From Heligmosomoides polygyrus polygyrus (Eukaryota; Nematoda; Chromadorea; Rhabditida; Heligmosomidae): a DNA stretch of 64,000 nucleotides. The notes under the pieces were generated by a model that saw only the letters and a list, made by a program, of their open reading frames with translations, was not told the origin of the DNA and did no database searches. Shown piece by piece: positions 21,788 through 33,315 of this stretch. The stretch lies in NCBI GenBank assembly GCA_947396885.1, contig OX377204.1:52811139-52875138 (forward strand), given 5' to 3'. Made by a program: the position numbers and the translations under genes. Every line of letters begins with the position of its first letter. The stretch's first letter is position 1.

Positions 21788-23040
21788 GTGAGATCAGCAA
21801 CCACTAACATTTGATATGATAAAAAGCTCGGTTGACCTGCACGAAACCCAGAATGTAACCTTTGGTCATGGTGCGTAGCTGAGCCAGCGACCCTGCGGCG
21901 GTACCTGCGCTCTCTCAGCACTTTACCGGCAAAAGTCTGGGTACTGTTAGTGGGAAAACACGATGTCCTGGTAAGCCTCTTGCGTTTAGGCCGCATACCC
22001 TAGACAAGCGTGACGTCTAATTGAGGCCTGGTAATTTTCTTTCGAATGGTGTGAAATAGGCCAAGAAGCGCTGTCCCAGGATGGATCGACACCTCAGGGG
22101 GGGGGGGGTGCTCGCTGAAATGTGCGCTTCTAAGCATACTCTTTAAACAAGCTCTAGTGATATTCTTCACGTCGTTAACGTATTCCGTATCTAGATGTCA
22201 GAAGCTGCATAGTCGATTTTCAACCTGCACGTGCTGTTAACTATAAGTAACCCTGGTCGTTGTGAAACCTCTTCTGAAATCGTTTTTCCCATCATCAGCG
22301 GATTCGTTCCCTATTTGTAGCTCTCGTGTTAGTTGTTTCTTTCACACTTTGATCGATTTCTTCTCTCATGGGTCTCATATATGCTCTTCATCACTGTTTT
22401 ATCATTATTGGCCTAGCACTGCGGATGCAGACGTGCTGTTTGTTACTGTTTTTTTAAATGAAGGATTCGTTATGGTGACAATAAACACTTACCGTATCAG
22501 ATCCTGCTAGAGCAAAAGTTAGTCGCACTTTGTTGTTCGGCAGTGGGCCGCTGCTGGTATTGCTGATGCTATGTCGACCGTCAAGAGCTTAAGATGATCT
22601 TGTAAACAGCGTCCGTGTTGTACTGTCTAAACACTGGATCACAAACGTCTTTAATCGAACACGAGGGCCACACTACAGCGCCCAAGACTCTCCGAATATC
22701 GTCGACTGCCAAAAAGAACACGGATAGGAGCAGGTGGCGAGGACCCCGGAAATAGTACTGTGGATCGGCTTCTGAGGGTCCCACTTCGAATAGTGCTAGC
22801 CGCGGGGTCGCACCCTACGAGAGGGAGACCCACTTCTCTTAGTCCCGGCCATCTCCACTCGAGGACGAATTGCAAGATTTTCGGATGCTTCGACGAGACG
22901 ACTTGGGTTGCCTTAATCGCCTTCGTCTTTTCATTAATTTGTCTTGTACGTGAACTGCAATTGAGAACAAACAGCAAACAAGCCGCTATGCGGGTTCGAG
23001 GCACTACGTCCTAGGCGTCGGTTTTTCCATGTACAGCTCA

Positions 23041-23175
23041 TGGCAGGGTCAAGCGTGGGGTTCGATTTTTGTCGAAAATTTGCGACCCCCCTTTGTGTTG
23101 ACCACCGTTTTATTTCTTATTTGTATTGAATTTTTAAATTTTTTAATGTGATTTTTGTAGCCTTTGATAGGATCT
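23041..23175 (+). repeat. Dispersed repeat R2 (GGGTCAAGCGTGGGG family), copy 1
   Basis: The block GGCAGGGTCAAGCGTGGGGT, the following poly-C run, and TTTTTTAATGTGATTTT recur at 51990-52180 (+) and, inverted, at 62970-62745. No coding potential is seen. Confidence 0.75.
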
Positions 23176-23739
23176 TCTTTGCAGTTGCAGCCTTGACAGT
23201 GCACATTGGTTCAAGAAAGACGTGCTATTGAGTAATTATTTGATCGAGTTATTTGTTAGAAAAAACGCTGATAAAGTTTTTGAGTATGAAAATTTTTTAT
23301 AATAATATTTTGATTGTTTACAGTTGAAAATAAATCACTTTTGTCAAGAGCAGTTGTCGAATTAATCACAACAAGCTCAACTTTTCAGACTCTCCGAGGA
23401 TCTCATGGATACATTTTTTTTCATTTTTCTACCTGATGGAGCAACATTTGAATTGGATTCTAAAATGTCGAGTGTCAATTGCTAAAGCTGACTTAGCGCT
23501 CTCTCCACAAATTTTTTGAGACACTCTTCGAATCGATGACGGAGGCGCAGCTGAAGGAAGGACCTTTCACGACAAAAATTTTCTACCTTCTCGAGGAAGA
23601 ACATCGGAGAGTGAAAATTGTGCCATATTAAAATTTAAGATGTGATTAATACACAATAAAAAACTGACCAGGGAAGTCTCTCAGGCGTATGTCTGAACGG
23701 CGAAAACGAATACCGCTGGGAAACTCTTCACTCTTCAAA
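23176..23739. repeat. Low-complexity A/T-rich repeat tract
   Basis: Contains a block at 23550-23640 (GAAGGA, TTTCTACCTTCTCGAGGAAG, GTGAAAATTGTGCC) that recurs, diverged, at 48410-48500 (inverted), 60125-60225 and 60490-60600. It is repetitive, noncoding filler. Confidence 0.5.
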
Positions 23740-23960
23740 TAGTAGGAATAATGCTCCATTTTTGCAAAGTCCTTGAATCGTAGGAGCAATGGGCCCTCAA
23801 AGTTTACTATGGGACCACGTCCACACGTGCTAACCTCCCGTAATCGGCCGAAATTTCAAAAAAAAAGTATATCATATTTGTGATCAGCGCCCCAGATAAC
23901 CTTCTTGGGCAAAGTTTGGGTGAATTTTTTTCTACCCCTTCTCGACCTTGGTCAAGGGGC
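23740..23960. repeat. Dispersed repeat R3, copy 1
   Basis: Shares GTAATCGGCCGAAATTTC, GATCAGCGCCCCAGATAACC and GGGCAAAGTTTGGG with copies near 47470-47545, 47770-47905, 48925-49045, 49090-49210 and 50235-50305. The segment 23740-23830 also matches 47260-47330 in inverse orientation. Confidence 0.7.
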
Positions 23961-24521
23961 CAAGGGTCATGAAAGTTCAATAGTGCCGCTTCAGATTTAC
24001 CCTTGACAATCGCATACTCAAGGGAACGTACACCCATGTCACGGCGAACCATCGTGATCAACTTTTTAAAGAATATCTCCGCACCCCTATCTTCAATAAA
24101 AAATCTCTCTATATGTTACAATTTTAATTGGTCAGCTCACCAGGGGAGTTTCAAGACCAACGTGCCGCCGTCTAGCGACACGTTAAAACATGATGGTGAC
24201 CTATACTCGCTGACCTGCGAGGAGTGCAGAAGCTACCAGCCCGCCATCATTAGTGTGTCTAGTTCATTAGTACACCTTCGACGGGCAGTAGGGTACAACT
24301 GGACTTATACATACAGAGATCGGTGGTCGAATCTATCCGGTTGGATAGCTTTTCTACTTCATAATCTATTGCACGTTTTAAATATAATTTAAACATAATA
24401 AATAAAAACAAAATAAAATTAAAATTAAAAAGTAATATAAAAATAAAAAATAAAAATCAAAGTAAATAATAAAAATTTAAAAAAATTATTTAAAATGTCA
24501 TAATAAAAATAATCACCTGCA

Positions 24522-25142
24522 TCACCTGTCGTCCCGTTGATCATCGAATTGCTCGAGCGGGCGCCAGCAGCGTCTCCATTCGTCCCTGTCGCGTGCCAGA
24601 GTGGTCCAATGGATCCTCCTCGCTCGAGGGACACGAAGAGCGTCATACCGGTCGTTCAGGGCTTTCACGAAGAAGTACGACCAACGCGTTGGTGGGCGTC
24701 CTGGTGTTCTCTTGACATCCCGCGGAATAACGGCTCTCGTCCAGCGGGTGTCTGCGAAGCGCATTACATGGCCGGCCCACCTAATTTTCGACAACTTGGC
24801 CAGCGCGACAGCGTCACTGATCTTCGAACGTCGGCAAAGCTCGGAACTCCGGAGGCCTTCTCTCACTTGCGTGAGTCGTGTCACTCCGAGCATCGTCCTC
24901 TCGATTCCACGCTGCGCGACCCTGATGGCGTGTTCATCCTGCTTTCGTATAGCCCAGGTCTCTGAGGCGTACGATAGGGCAGAAAGAACGGTAGAGTCGA
25001 TTAGGTGGGCACGGAGTCGAACGTTCTTCGTTTTCTTCGCGACTTCTTCGACGCTCTTGAAAGCTCCCCAAGCCACTCGTTTCCTCCTGCTCAGCTCCGG
25101 CGCTAGGTCGTTGGCCATATTGACTTCGCGACCCAGATACAC
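24522..25142 (-). pseudogene. LINE B C-terminal region (separated by LINE A)
   Basis: A 206-codon frame continuing the LINE B polyprotein after the insertion: SYVYLGREVNM, then the conserved post-RT helical region (SETWAIRKQDE, MLGVTRL, KIRWAGHVMR, GRPPTRW) and a TLARDRDEWR end followed by a stop. These blocks typify the C-terminus of RTE-type polyproteins. The frame is intact over this stretch. The residues just before it (AFSLNGTSISE) pick up where the upstream RT frame breaks off near 28360. Confidence 0.85.
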
Positions 25143-25234
25143 GTAGCTGGAGCATTCGGAGATGCTCGTTCCGTTGAGCGAGAATGCTTTGATACTTTGA
25201 TACTTTGATGGTCCTTTGTCGGCTGGAGGTATTC

Positions 25235-26233
25235 TCAGCGGGGATCATAACTCTTCCAGACCGCTCGATCTCTGGCTGCTTGCATCCAGTGAGGCGGAAT
25301 CCGCTCTCTGAAAGATCTTGAGAATGAGTCTGCCCATCGCGTTGGCGGTCGTCCCAGTGGTCTCTTATGGTCTCTCGGGAGCCATTCTGTGACACGGAGA
25401 CTCCATCTATCGTCCTTTCGTCGAAGCAGGTGTCCGGCCCAGCGATATTTGGACTTCTTCATGTACTGCAGCGGGTCTGCTAATTGCGACTTCTCCCGTA
25501 GCTCCGAGCTTCGTAGGCCTTCTTGCCATTGCTGACGAAGGCTTGTCCTTAGAAGACATCTCTCCAGTGCACGATACGTAGTTTGCATCGCTCTGGCGAT
25601 TGTCTTGTTGTCGGGCCAGGTTTCCGTCGTGTAACACATCGCAGGCAGTACAGAGGCGTTGAATATCGAGGCCCTGAGGCCGGGATCCTTGACCTGATCG
25701 GTGACTTCGCGAATCGAACTGAAGGCTGCCCATGCTGCGCGTCTCCTGCGGGCGATTTCAGGAGCGAGGTCGTTATCCATGTTCAGCTCTCTTCCCAGAT
25801 AGACGTAGGAGTCGACCTGTTGCAGAGCGACTCCATTTAACCTTACGAGTGCCGTGTCACACCACTGGTTGACCGTAAATTGCGTTTTGGACATATTCAT
25901 GTCCAACCCAATCTTCATACCTGCCACATTGAGCTCGTTCAGCATTTCCTCGACTTCTGCCGTGCTGGTAGATATGAGAACAATATTGTCGGCGAAGTGA
26001 AGGTTGCTGATCCGTCTACCGTCGACAAGGTAGCCTTTATCGTTCCAGTTCAAGTCCTTCATGGCACTCTGGAGTGCCGCTGTGAATAGCTCTAGAGAAA
26101 TGGTGTCTCCTGCCGTACTCCTTTCCGATAGAAATCTCAAGCTTTCGATCGAACAGCTGGATGGTAGTCGATGTGTTCGAGAAGCATTCGTCGTGAAGTC
26201 GGATGTAGGACGATGGTATACCAGCGTGCACAA
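25235..26233 (-). pseudogene. LINE A RT second half and C-terminus
   Basis: Begins in the RT palm after a frameshift. It includes GDTISLELF, then LHFADNIVLI where RTs have [YF]ADD, so the second catalytic Asp is Asn. Then come the SYVYLGREL block and the GRPPTRW C-terminal block, with a stop at 25235. Reverse transcription needs both Asp residues, so this copy is inactive even without the frameshift at about 26040-26230. Confidence 0.85.
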
Positions 26234-26867
26234 GGGCGTTCAGAATGGCGTTGATTTCCACAGGGTCGAACGCTTTCCAGCAATCCACAAAGACAAGGAC
26301 AAGTGGGAGGTAGTATTCGCGGCTCCTCTCGATGAGCTGTGAGACAGTCTGAATATGGTCCATGCAGGAGAAATCCTTGCGAAACCCTGCTTGCTCCACT
26401 GGCTGATATTCATCCAAGCAACGCTCCATGCGGTTAAGCAGTATCTTGGGGAAGATCTTGTACACAACCAAGAGAAGACTGATGGGTCGATAGTTGTTGA
26501 TATCCTCCTGCTGACCTTTTTTGAAGATTAAAACTGTTTTCGACTCCTTCCATGAGTCCGGAATCCTACCAATTCGAAGGTAGTGGTTGAAGTGCTTGGC
26601 AAGAAGTGAGCAGACGGCACTGCCACCCGCACGAAGGAGATTAGCAGAAATGCCGTCCGGTCCGAGAGCAGTGCCCGGCTTCGTCCTTCTGATGGCATGA
26701 GCAACTTCTGATTCCAGAATGGGAGGTACTTCCTCAGCTGGTGGCATCAAGCATTTCGGGACAGTGATGGAAGAACGGAACAGATCTGTGTAGAATTCCT
26801 GAACGATGGCCTCCATCGCTCTTCGAGACGTTTGCGTTGTTCCATCCTTATCCACAAGGGCTGACAT
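26037..26867 (-). pseudogene. LINE A RT first half
   Basis: Contains RT fingers and palm blocks in order: GPDGISANLLR, WKESKTVLIFKKG, NNYRPISLL, EQAGFRKDFS, FVDCWKAFD (first catalytic Asp region). The frame then runs into unrelated residues at a frameshift near 26100-26150. It continues the polyprotein of the endonuclease frame upstream, separated by a stop and frameshift at about 26920-26870. Confidence 0.85.
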
Positions 26868-26921
26868 TATTGTCTTCTGGTCGCAGAGATCTCGTTTTCA
26901 GCGCTTTATGCTTGAACCTTT

Positions 26922-27887
26922 CTAAGCCGCTTCTAACAGCTTCAATCTTCTGTAGGCTTGAATGGACTCCTTCACTGCAATTCGACAGGCCTTCGAGATG
27001 GTGACTTTTTCCAGATGGGAAGCATTAGGATCTAGTTTAACAGCTCTTCTTTGCTCCAAGAGTTTAATCGCATGTGCGTTGAGTCTTGAAGCAGACGGTG
27101 ATGTGGCTTCGCAAGAGCTGCTAGCACATTTCAACAGTCCTTTGGAGAGAAGGTCGTAGTCTTCCGATGGATCTTCAAGAAGATTCCAATCGTACGACTT
27201 TATCACATATTCCAACTCCTCAGACTTGAATGTGGGGATCCTCACCGGTGCCGGTTTATGAGTGTCACGCTTGAACATCCTCTTTTTGAGAGTCAGCTTC
27301 GCATGGACAAGACGGTGATCCGAGCCGGTATCGAATGAAGGCAGCACGGAGACGTCGAACAGACTCCAGCGTCTGTTTGTAAGAACATGGTCGATCTCCG
27401 AACGCGTTTCTCCATTTGGGCTTTCCCAGGTCCATCGTCGGTTTGAAGGCTTCTTAAACATAGAATTTCCATGGTAGAGACGGCACGCGGATAGGAAGTC
27501 CATCAGGCGCTCTCCGTTTTCGTTCCTTGAGGAATTTCCATGTGGTCCTAGCCTCCATTCGTCGTGATCATTCGTACCGACGATAGCGTTAAAGTCACCA
27601 ACGACAACTTTGTAGTAGCTCTTCTCGTCGTTGACAGTCCTTTCGAACAGCTTGTAGAATTCCTCCTTTTCTTCATCTGTGGCCGCAAATGTTGGAGCAT
27701 ATCCATCTATGATGGAGATGGTTCCTTGATCTTTGGTTTCCAGATGAAGAACAGCTACTCGCGGACTGATGATCTTATAAGAGTCTACTAGGTGGTGCAC
27801 TGTCGAATTGACGAGAAATCCAACTCCGCCAATATTCTTTCTGTCCACCTTTGCTCCGATAATGAGAAGCTCGTTGTGGTCGGTCAT
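26922..27887 (-). pseudogene. LINE A AP-like endonuclease domain
   Basis: A 321-codon frame. It shows the exonuclease/endonuclease/phosphatase fold motifs of RTE elements: GGVGFLVN, DGYAPT, VVVGDFNA (catalytic Asp/Asn), RRWTWESPNGETRSEIDHV and TGSDHRLV (catalytic Asp-His). All key motifs are present, so this domain looks intact. It nicks target DNA for target-primed reverse transcription. A region linking to the RT follows until a stop at 26922. Confidence 0.88.
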
Positions 27888-28375
27888 TCTTATGGTTTCC
27901 GTTCTGCCTTTCGTTTCCTGCAGGGCGATAACGTCGTATTTGATGTTGCCGCTTCAGTAAAGCAGCGTACGAAGATCCTACTCAGATGCGATCGAACGAC
28001 AGTTAGAAGTACAGACGAATAGGCAGTTTCCGTGTCGTGGTGAGAGGAAGTTTTCGGTAGTCCGATTGATGACGTCCTGATAGTTTAACTCCGACATTCG
28101 ATGGCCCCTCGCCGGAGGTGGATGCAACTGACGTGGTAGAAGTCCACCTCCGGCGCGCAGAGGACTGGAGCGCGGGTTTAGTTGTTTGAGCCATGGCGGT
28201 GGTCTGGTTACTCACATGTTCCTGGCCAGGGATACCGGAGAGCCGCCCATACACGACAAAGCATCATGTACTGCGTGACCGTTTGTGCCGTTAGCCACCA
28301 CAAAGTGATGTTCTCCCCTTCACCGCGGTGAGGTGGCACATGAAGGGGGAGCGAGAATGGGGCATCAGAAACTTG

Positions 28376-29683
28376 TCCGTTCCTCATGAACATCGTCTTC
28401 GTAAAATTCAGCTGCAGTCCGACATTCCCACATATACGATCGAAGTCGGCCAGCATTCGCTCCGCCTGGCTGATGCTCGGTGTTATGAGCACGATGTCGT
28501 CAGCGAAACAAAGAAGGTGCAGCTGCTGGCCGTCAAGCTTCACTCCCATGTCTTCCCATTCTAGTTCGCGCTTGACGTTTTCGAGGGTGGCGCTGAAGAG
28601 CTTCGGGGATATGGTATCCTCTTGCCGAACCCCTCTCCTTACGTCGATGACGACGTCGTTGTAGAATGGAGAGATCTTGGTCGTGAATCCACTGTACAGC
28701 TTGAGGACTCTGATGTACTGAGTAGGAACGCCCTGAGTGAGCAGGGTTTCGAGGACCGCTTCAGTCTCGACGGAGTCGAATGCCTTCTTCAGGTCTATGA
28801 ACGTAAGGCACAGCGGCAGCTTATACTCTCGCGACATTTCGATGAGCTTCGTAATGGTGTGTATGTGGTCGATCGTGCTGAATCCTCTCCGAAATCCTGG
28901 TTGTTCGCCTGGCTGTCCTTCGTCCAGCGTTCTGCTGGTCCTATTCAGGATGACTCGAGTGAACAGCTTGTAGACTACGGACAGCAGGCAGATCGGGCGA
29001 TAGTTGCCAATGTCGTGCACGTCTCCCTTCTTGTACAGCAAGACGGTCTTGCTGGTCTTCCACTGAGATGGAACCTTGCACCCCGACAGGTACCATGTGA
29101 AGAGCCGCGCCAGTGTGTTGATAAGCGCTGGTGGGAGGTTCTTCAGATGCTCAGCTCTGATCCTGTCGGGACCGGGTGCATTACGATTCTTCACCGAGGA
29201 GATGGCGTGTTGGATCTCGGAAGGGAGAGCAGACGGGACAACGCATCCATCTTGCGGGAGATGGCATGGGGGCAACTGGATGTGGGTAACGAAGAGATCG
29301 GAGTAGAAGTCGTGGACGACCTTCTCCATGGTCCTTCTGGAAGAGATGATAGTTCCGTCAGGCCGTCGGAGAGCGGTCATCTTGGTCTTGAAGTTGGCGA
29401 AGTTCCGGAGGGCATTGCGGATGCTCAACCCTGCCTCTGCAGCTTTAGCCAAGACTTCCGCCCTTCTCTCCTGAAGATCCCTATTTATCCCCGCTCTGCA
29501 TAGCTTCGCAAGCTCGGGCGTCAGCTGGTAGTTGCCTGACTCTCGTGCTGCTCCACGCTGGCGTATAAGCTTGAGAGCTTCCGGAGACAGGCGTCTCGTG
29601 GTGGTCTTCAAGCTCTCGGCTCCCTTAGCACTATCGTGGAGATGGTGCACGAAGCGGTCGTATTCCTCATCGACGTTGTTCAT
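28376..29683 (-). pseudogene. LINE B reverse transcriptase
   Basis: A long intact RT stretch: NAPGPDRIRAEHLK, WKTSKTVLLYKKG, IGNYRPICLLS, PGFRRGFSTIDHI, TFIDLKKAFDSVE (first Asp), RRGVRQEDTISP and CFADDIVLI with both catalytic Asp residues. The frame then runs without a stop into LINE A sequence at 28359 and ends at 28208 by chance. The N-terminal 150 residues are the linker from the endonuclease. The RT core shows no visible lesion, so its inactivity rests on the LINE A insertion and the endonuclease stops. Confidence 0.9.
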
Positions 29684-30629
29684 GACGGCATCTTCCCAGA
29701 GGCCGACAAGAGAGGTGTAGAGGTCCCACTAGATGGTCGTTTTGGGATTCCTCTTCTTGAACTTCGCGGCCTTCTCTCCTTGACGCAAAAAGCGAAACCT
29801 CGCGCGAAGGAGGCGGTGGTCCGATCCCGTGTAGAACTTGGGGACAACGGAAACGTCGGTCAGGCAATAATTGCGATTGAAGATGATGTGGTCGATCTCG
29901 TTGTGGAACTGGCCACCGGGGGATTCCCAGGTCCACCGTAGGGAGGGAGGCTTCTGGAACTGGGAGTTTCCACGGATGGTCTTGGTCGACATGGTAAACT
30001 CAGACAGCCTTTCACCTTGCTCGATCCAAACCGTGGTGAAGTTCTTCCGGCAACCTTCGCGGTCCGATCTTTGCGTTGAAGTCGCCGACGAACACCTTGG
30101 AGAAGGTGTGATCTTCCTTATAGAGCTTCTCCAGCTCCACGTAGAAGGCTTCGACCTCTTCGTCGTCGTTGTGGGATGTTGTGGCATACGCGACGAATAC
30201 AGTCAAAGCTGGCACGGAGCCACATCGCTTCAGTCGCAGTCGTCCGATTCGGGTTGTCAGAGACTCGTACGAATCGATGTTCATGGCCAAGTGCGTGTTG
30301 ACGAGGACACCAACGCCGCCTACTCCCCTGCTGTCGCATGTTCCGAGGAACAGTTATCCTCGGGAGTCGTAGGCTGCGTGTAGGAAGTGGTGTCTTCTCG
30401 TCTCGATCAGTCCGATGACGTCGTACTTGATCTTCCTGGCTTGCATCATCAGGTCCTCGACGGATGCTTCCGATGCAAGTGTGCGGGCGCTGAAAGTACA
30501 GATCGTCATCCTAGTCCTTCTCAATTTGCGCAGCCTGGTTAGGCGCTGAGATTTTAGCAGCCTCTCCCCACTCGTCCTTTCTTTCGGGGTCAGGGGAATG
30601 AGGCCCTTTAGTGCTGCTGTGACTTCCAT
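29667..30629 (-). pseudogene. LINE B AP-like endonuclease domain, broken
   Basis: Motifs are spread over three frames: ICTFSARTLAS and KIKYDVIGLIETRRH (30510-30400, catalytic Glu present), then VFVGDFNAKIG (about 30080), then WTWESPGGQFHNEIDHI and TGSDHRLL (about 29930-29830). A stop after YDSRG near 30354 and frameshifts near 30060 break it. Order and spacing are those of RTE endonucleases. Confidence 0.85.
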
Positions 30630-31060
30630 ACAACACGGGTAGCTAGTCAGGCTCTGTCGTGCGGGCGAAGAACTCCGGGCAGCCAGCCAGACTGCCCGAA
30701 GGGACGGGGCGAGACTTACGGCGGCCTCGATTCACCTTACATGTACTCCCAGTCTACCGAGTGCAAGCTTTTGGCCGAGCCGACACAGTTACAATCCGCA
30801 CAGTCACGGACACATCCACGCACACTGTGCATGAACATGCCGCTCCCACGCACAAGGAACGCGTCGACCCGACACAGCAGGAGCAAGGAGTCAATCCCTG
30901 CATCCCACCTGCGTCTCTGGGCAGTACACGGTCGCATTTGGTTCGCGTTTTCGTTCCCCTATCCACCACCCGGGGACGCGCCACGTGGGCCTGCGACAAG
31001 CTGCCCGAGATCCCTCTTAACAAGAGAGCCCGAAGGCTCTCTATCGAGGGAGATCCGTGG

Positions 31061-32090
31061 AATAAAAATAATACTAAAAATAATGAAAAATTCAAGATAT
31101 GGAATAAAATTAAATTAGTGATTAGTAGGTGATAGTGGTAACCTGATAAGAGTAAACATATCAATATCCTTATCTTTCACTGATTCTTTGACTGCTTGAT
31201 AACTATTTAAGAATGGTGGCATTAACATAGTAGAACATTATATAACATAATATAGTAGTTTATGGTATAACATAGCTTTAATATAAAAAAATTTAATATT
31301 ATAAAAATAGCACTATTATATATTAGCATATATAACTAATTAGATTCTAATAAAGTGAAGAATAACTTTAGTTCGATAATTTATATACAATAACAACAAT
31401 TAGATAATATAAAACACGATTTTAGCACATTATTATATAATAGCGCATTAATTGTAGATTACAATGCAATAATAACAATAATAATGACACAGTAATAATA
31501 TAATAACCACCGCTACGACGCTCTTCGTGTCCACCGAGCGAGGAGGATCCGTTGGAGCACTCTGGCACGCGACAGGGACGAATGGAGACGCTGATGGCGC
31601 CGGCTCGATCAAGTCGATGATCAACGGGACGACAGATGATACAGGTGAATAATATAATAACAGTAATAATAATTTATAATAATAAGATAATCTATTATCT
31701 TGAATAATATCATCTACAAAAAATATATACACTAATAATTAATAATAACAGTAACACTAGCATAATATAGATAAATTAAAATAATGTAGTATAACATAAG
31801 TATAAAACAACATATAATACTAACGTAATACTATATAAAAATATTTATAAAGGTACAATTCATATATAAAGTATACACAATTCATATATAATATATAAAA
31901 GTATTATAATAAATATATATGAAAAGGTGTTATAATTTTAATATGACATATTATTACAAAATATAACATAATACTAAATAATTTATTATTATATTTTATA
32001 TTATATAGACACAAACACATACAAATACTAATAAAAAGAAGAAAGAAGAAGTAGAAGGACAATGCAATCCCACTATATATAATCGGCTAA
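31061..32090. other. AT-rich tract with an inverted LINE B 3' scrap
   Basis: Almost pure A/T simple-sequence-like DNA. It is interrupted at 31509-31640 by a + strand fragment that codes the last residues of the LINE B family (TLARDRDEWRR, then DDQRDDR and a stop). It has a short GAT/GGTGAA tail and is about 130 bp long. This is a heavily 5'-truncated copy in opposite orientation to LINE B. Confidence 0.8.
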
Positions 32091-32286
32091 TGTCACGTGT
32101 CCGTCGCGGGGAGGGAGGACTGAGGCCAAAAGATGCCTACGACAGTGCGGCTTATGCCAGCCGGGTTTTCTTTCAGCTTAACCGTGGGCGATTGCTGGCG
32201 AACTATATCCTTGACGGCTGATCGACCAAGTTTACGAGATATTCAGAGGGCAACGCGTCAGGGTATGAATGAGGATCGAATGCAGA
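32091..32286. other. Unassigned DNA before the minisatellite
   Basis: A G-rich stretch with no motif that was recognised. Confidence 0.3.
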
Positions 32287-32590
32287 GCGTAGGGATTCGG
32301 GAGGCGTGCCGTAGACGTTGTTCATCGTGCGTCTGGATTCAGAAGACGTGCTGAAGACGTCGTCCAACTTGCGTAGGGATTCAAAAGACGTGCTGAAGAC
32401 GTCGTCTAACGGGCGTAGGTATTCAGAAGACCTTCGCTAAACGTCGTGAGTCAAAATCCAGAAGACCTGCGCTAGACGTCGTCCAACGTGCGTAGGGATT
32501 CAGAAGACGTGCTGAAGACGTCGATCAACGTACGTAGGGTTTCAGAAGACGCGCTGAAGACGTCGTCCAACTTGAGTAGGGATTCCGAGT
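32287..32590. repeat. Minisatellite, 42-bp unit, about seven copies
   Basis: Units start GCGTAGGGATTCAGAAGACG and continue to ...GACGTCGTCCAACTT, 42 bp long. Several units are near identical and the middle ones are diverged or shortened. Each unit contains GAAGACGT/ACGTC self-complementary blocks. Unit length is a multiple of three and one frame stays open over two to three units, but no gene context is visible. Confidence 0.85.
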
Positions 32591-33186
32591 AAGGGCGACC
32601 AATAGGAGAGGACTAACAAAGGGAGACCATTATAGGGGGAGCGTGAATAGGGGGGGGGGACCAGCATTTTTCTTCAATATCGTTCAGTGTGTATCAGATT
32701 TCTGAAGACGGCTTACAGAAGTCGTGGCACGAGTGTCAGAGTGCAGAAGGAGTGTCATAGACATCGTGGCAACGTAGTGGCACATGAATCGGTACTCAGT
32801 GTCACATGTGCGTGTTTGACTCTCACTGCGTTTCTTTGCCAGCACATAGGAAAGGAAGTATTTCGGGAGGGGGAGGTGTAGAGAGAGAGTGACCATGGGA
32901 TTCGGCGGAGTATTATTGCCGTCAGACAGTAAGCGGTGTCGACCAATACCGATTAATTTTAATTATGATTTTGCTGATTAAGCACTGGATTGGGACTCCC
33001 ATTACCTGTTTCTCGACACGTAGAGGAACGAGCCCTTCGGAGAATAAATCGCGTGCATGTGATGGAGGGTGGATGGACTTCATATGCGCTGTGGAAATTC
33101 TGACCTACCATATCCCACTGTACTAATCTATATAGTGAAACCAGTTTTTTTGTTGTAAGAAGGTCTAAAGAAGAAAGGAGGAAAAT
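32591..33186. other. Unassigned DNA
   Basis: No gene or repeat was recognised, apart from a poly-G run near 32650. Confidence 0.3.
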
Positions 33187-33315
33187 TGGGGTTGTTCTAT
33201 TTTCGGGGTTTGGCGGCGAAGCCCCCAACCAGATGGGATGGGTTTGTTCTATTCTCGGGGTTTGGGGCGAAGCCCCAACCAGATGGGATGGGTTTGTTCT
33301 ATTCTTGGGGTTTGT
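33187..33315. repeat. Tandem repeat, three units of about 55 bp
   Basis: The units read GGGTTTGTTCTATTCTCGGG, then GTTTGGGGCGAAGCCCCAACC and AGATGGGATG, repeated head to tail. Each includes a GGCTTCGCC-type hairpin. The third unit is incomplete. Confidence 0.9.

Larger units (their letters stand above)
25187..28348 (-). mobile_element. LINE A, RTE-type, inserted in LINE B
   Basis: A 3.16-kb non-LTR retrotransposon on the minus strand, flanked by the 11-bp direct repeat GAGCGAGAATG (25176-25186 and 28349-28359). Its 3' tail is a short tandem repeat (TATCAAAG units) abutting the left duplication. The 5' part (28348-27900) is noncoding or carries a short frame. Endonuclease then RT follow. It interrupts LINE B in the same orientation, so it is younger than LINE B. 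Frameshifts between endonuclease and RT and inside the RT show it is inactive. Confidence 0.9.
24514..31060 (-). mobile_element. LINE B, RTE-type, split by LINE A
   Basis: Non-LTR retrotransposon on the minus strand, running from a GC-rich 5' region (31060-30640) through endonuclease, RT and C-terminus to 24514. Flanking direct repeats AATAAAAATAAT at 24502-24513 and 31061-31072 are a likely target duplication, though in AT-rich DNA. Removing LINE A and one copy of its duplication leaves about 3.37 kb, a normal RTE length. The 3' end shows GGTGATGCAGGTGATT, a short repeat tail. The insertion of LINE A falls between the RT and the C-terminal region. Confidence 0.85.

Noticed and set aside
22760..23014. 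84-codon + frame with a hydrophobic segment
   Set aside because: No acceptor/donor context and no start; it runs into the R2 repeat. The apparent membrane segment alone is not enough.
28622..29503. A 293-codon open frame on +, and other long + frames between 24537 and 30383
   Set aside because: They are antisense to the LINE A and LINE B RT and endonuclease frames, whose minus-strand translations carry all the catalytic motifs.
32287..32590. CRISPR-like array
   Set aside because: Units are contiguous with no unique spacers, and the DNA is eukaryotic; it is a minisatellite.
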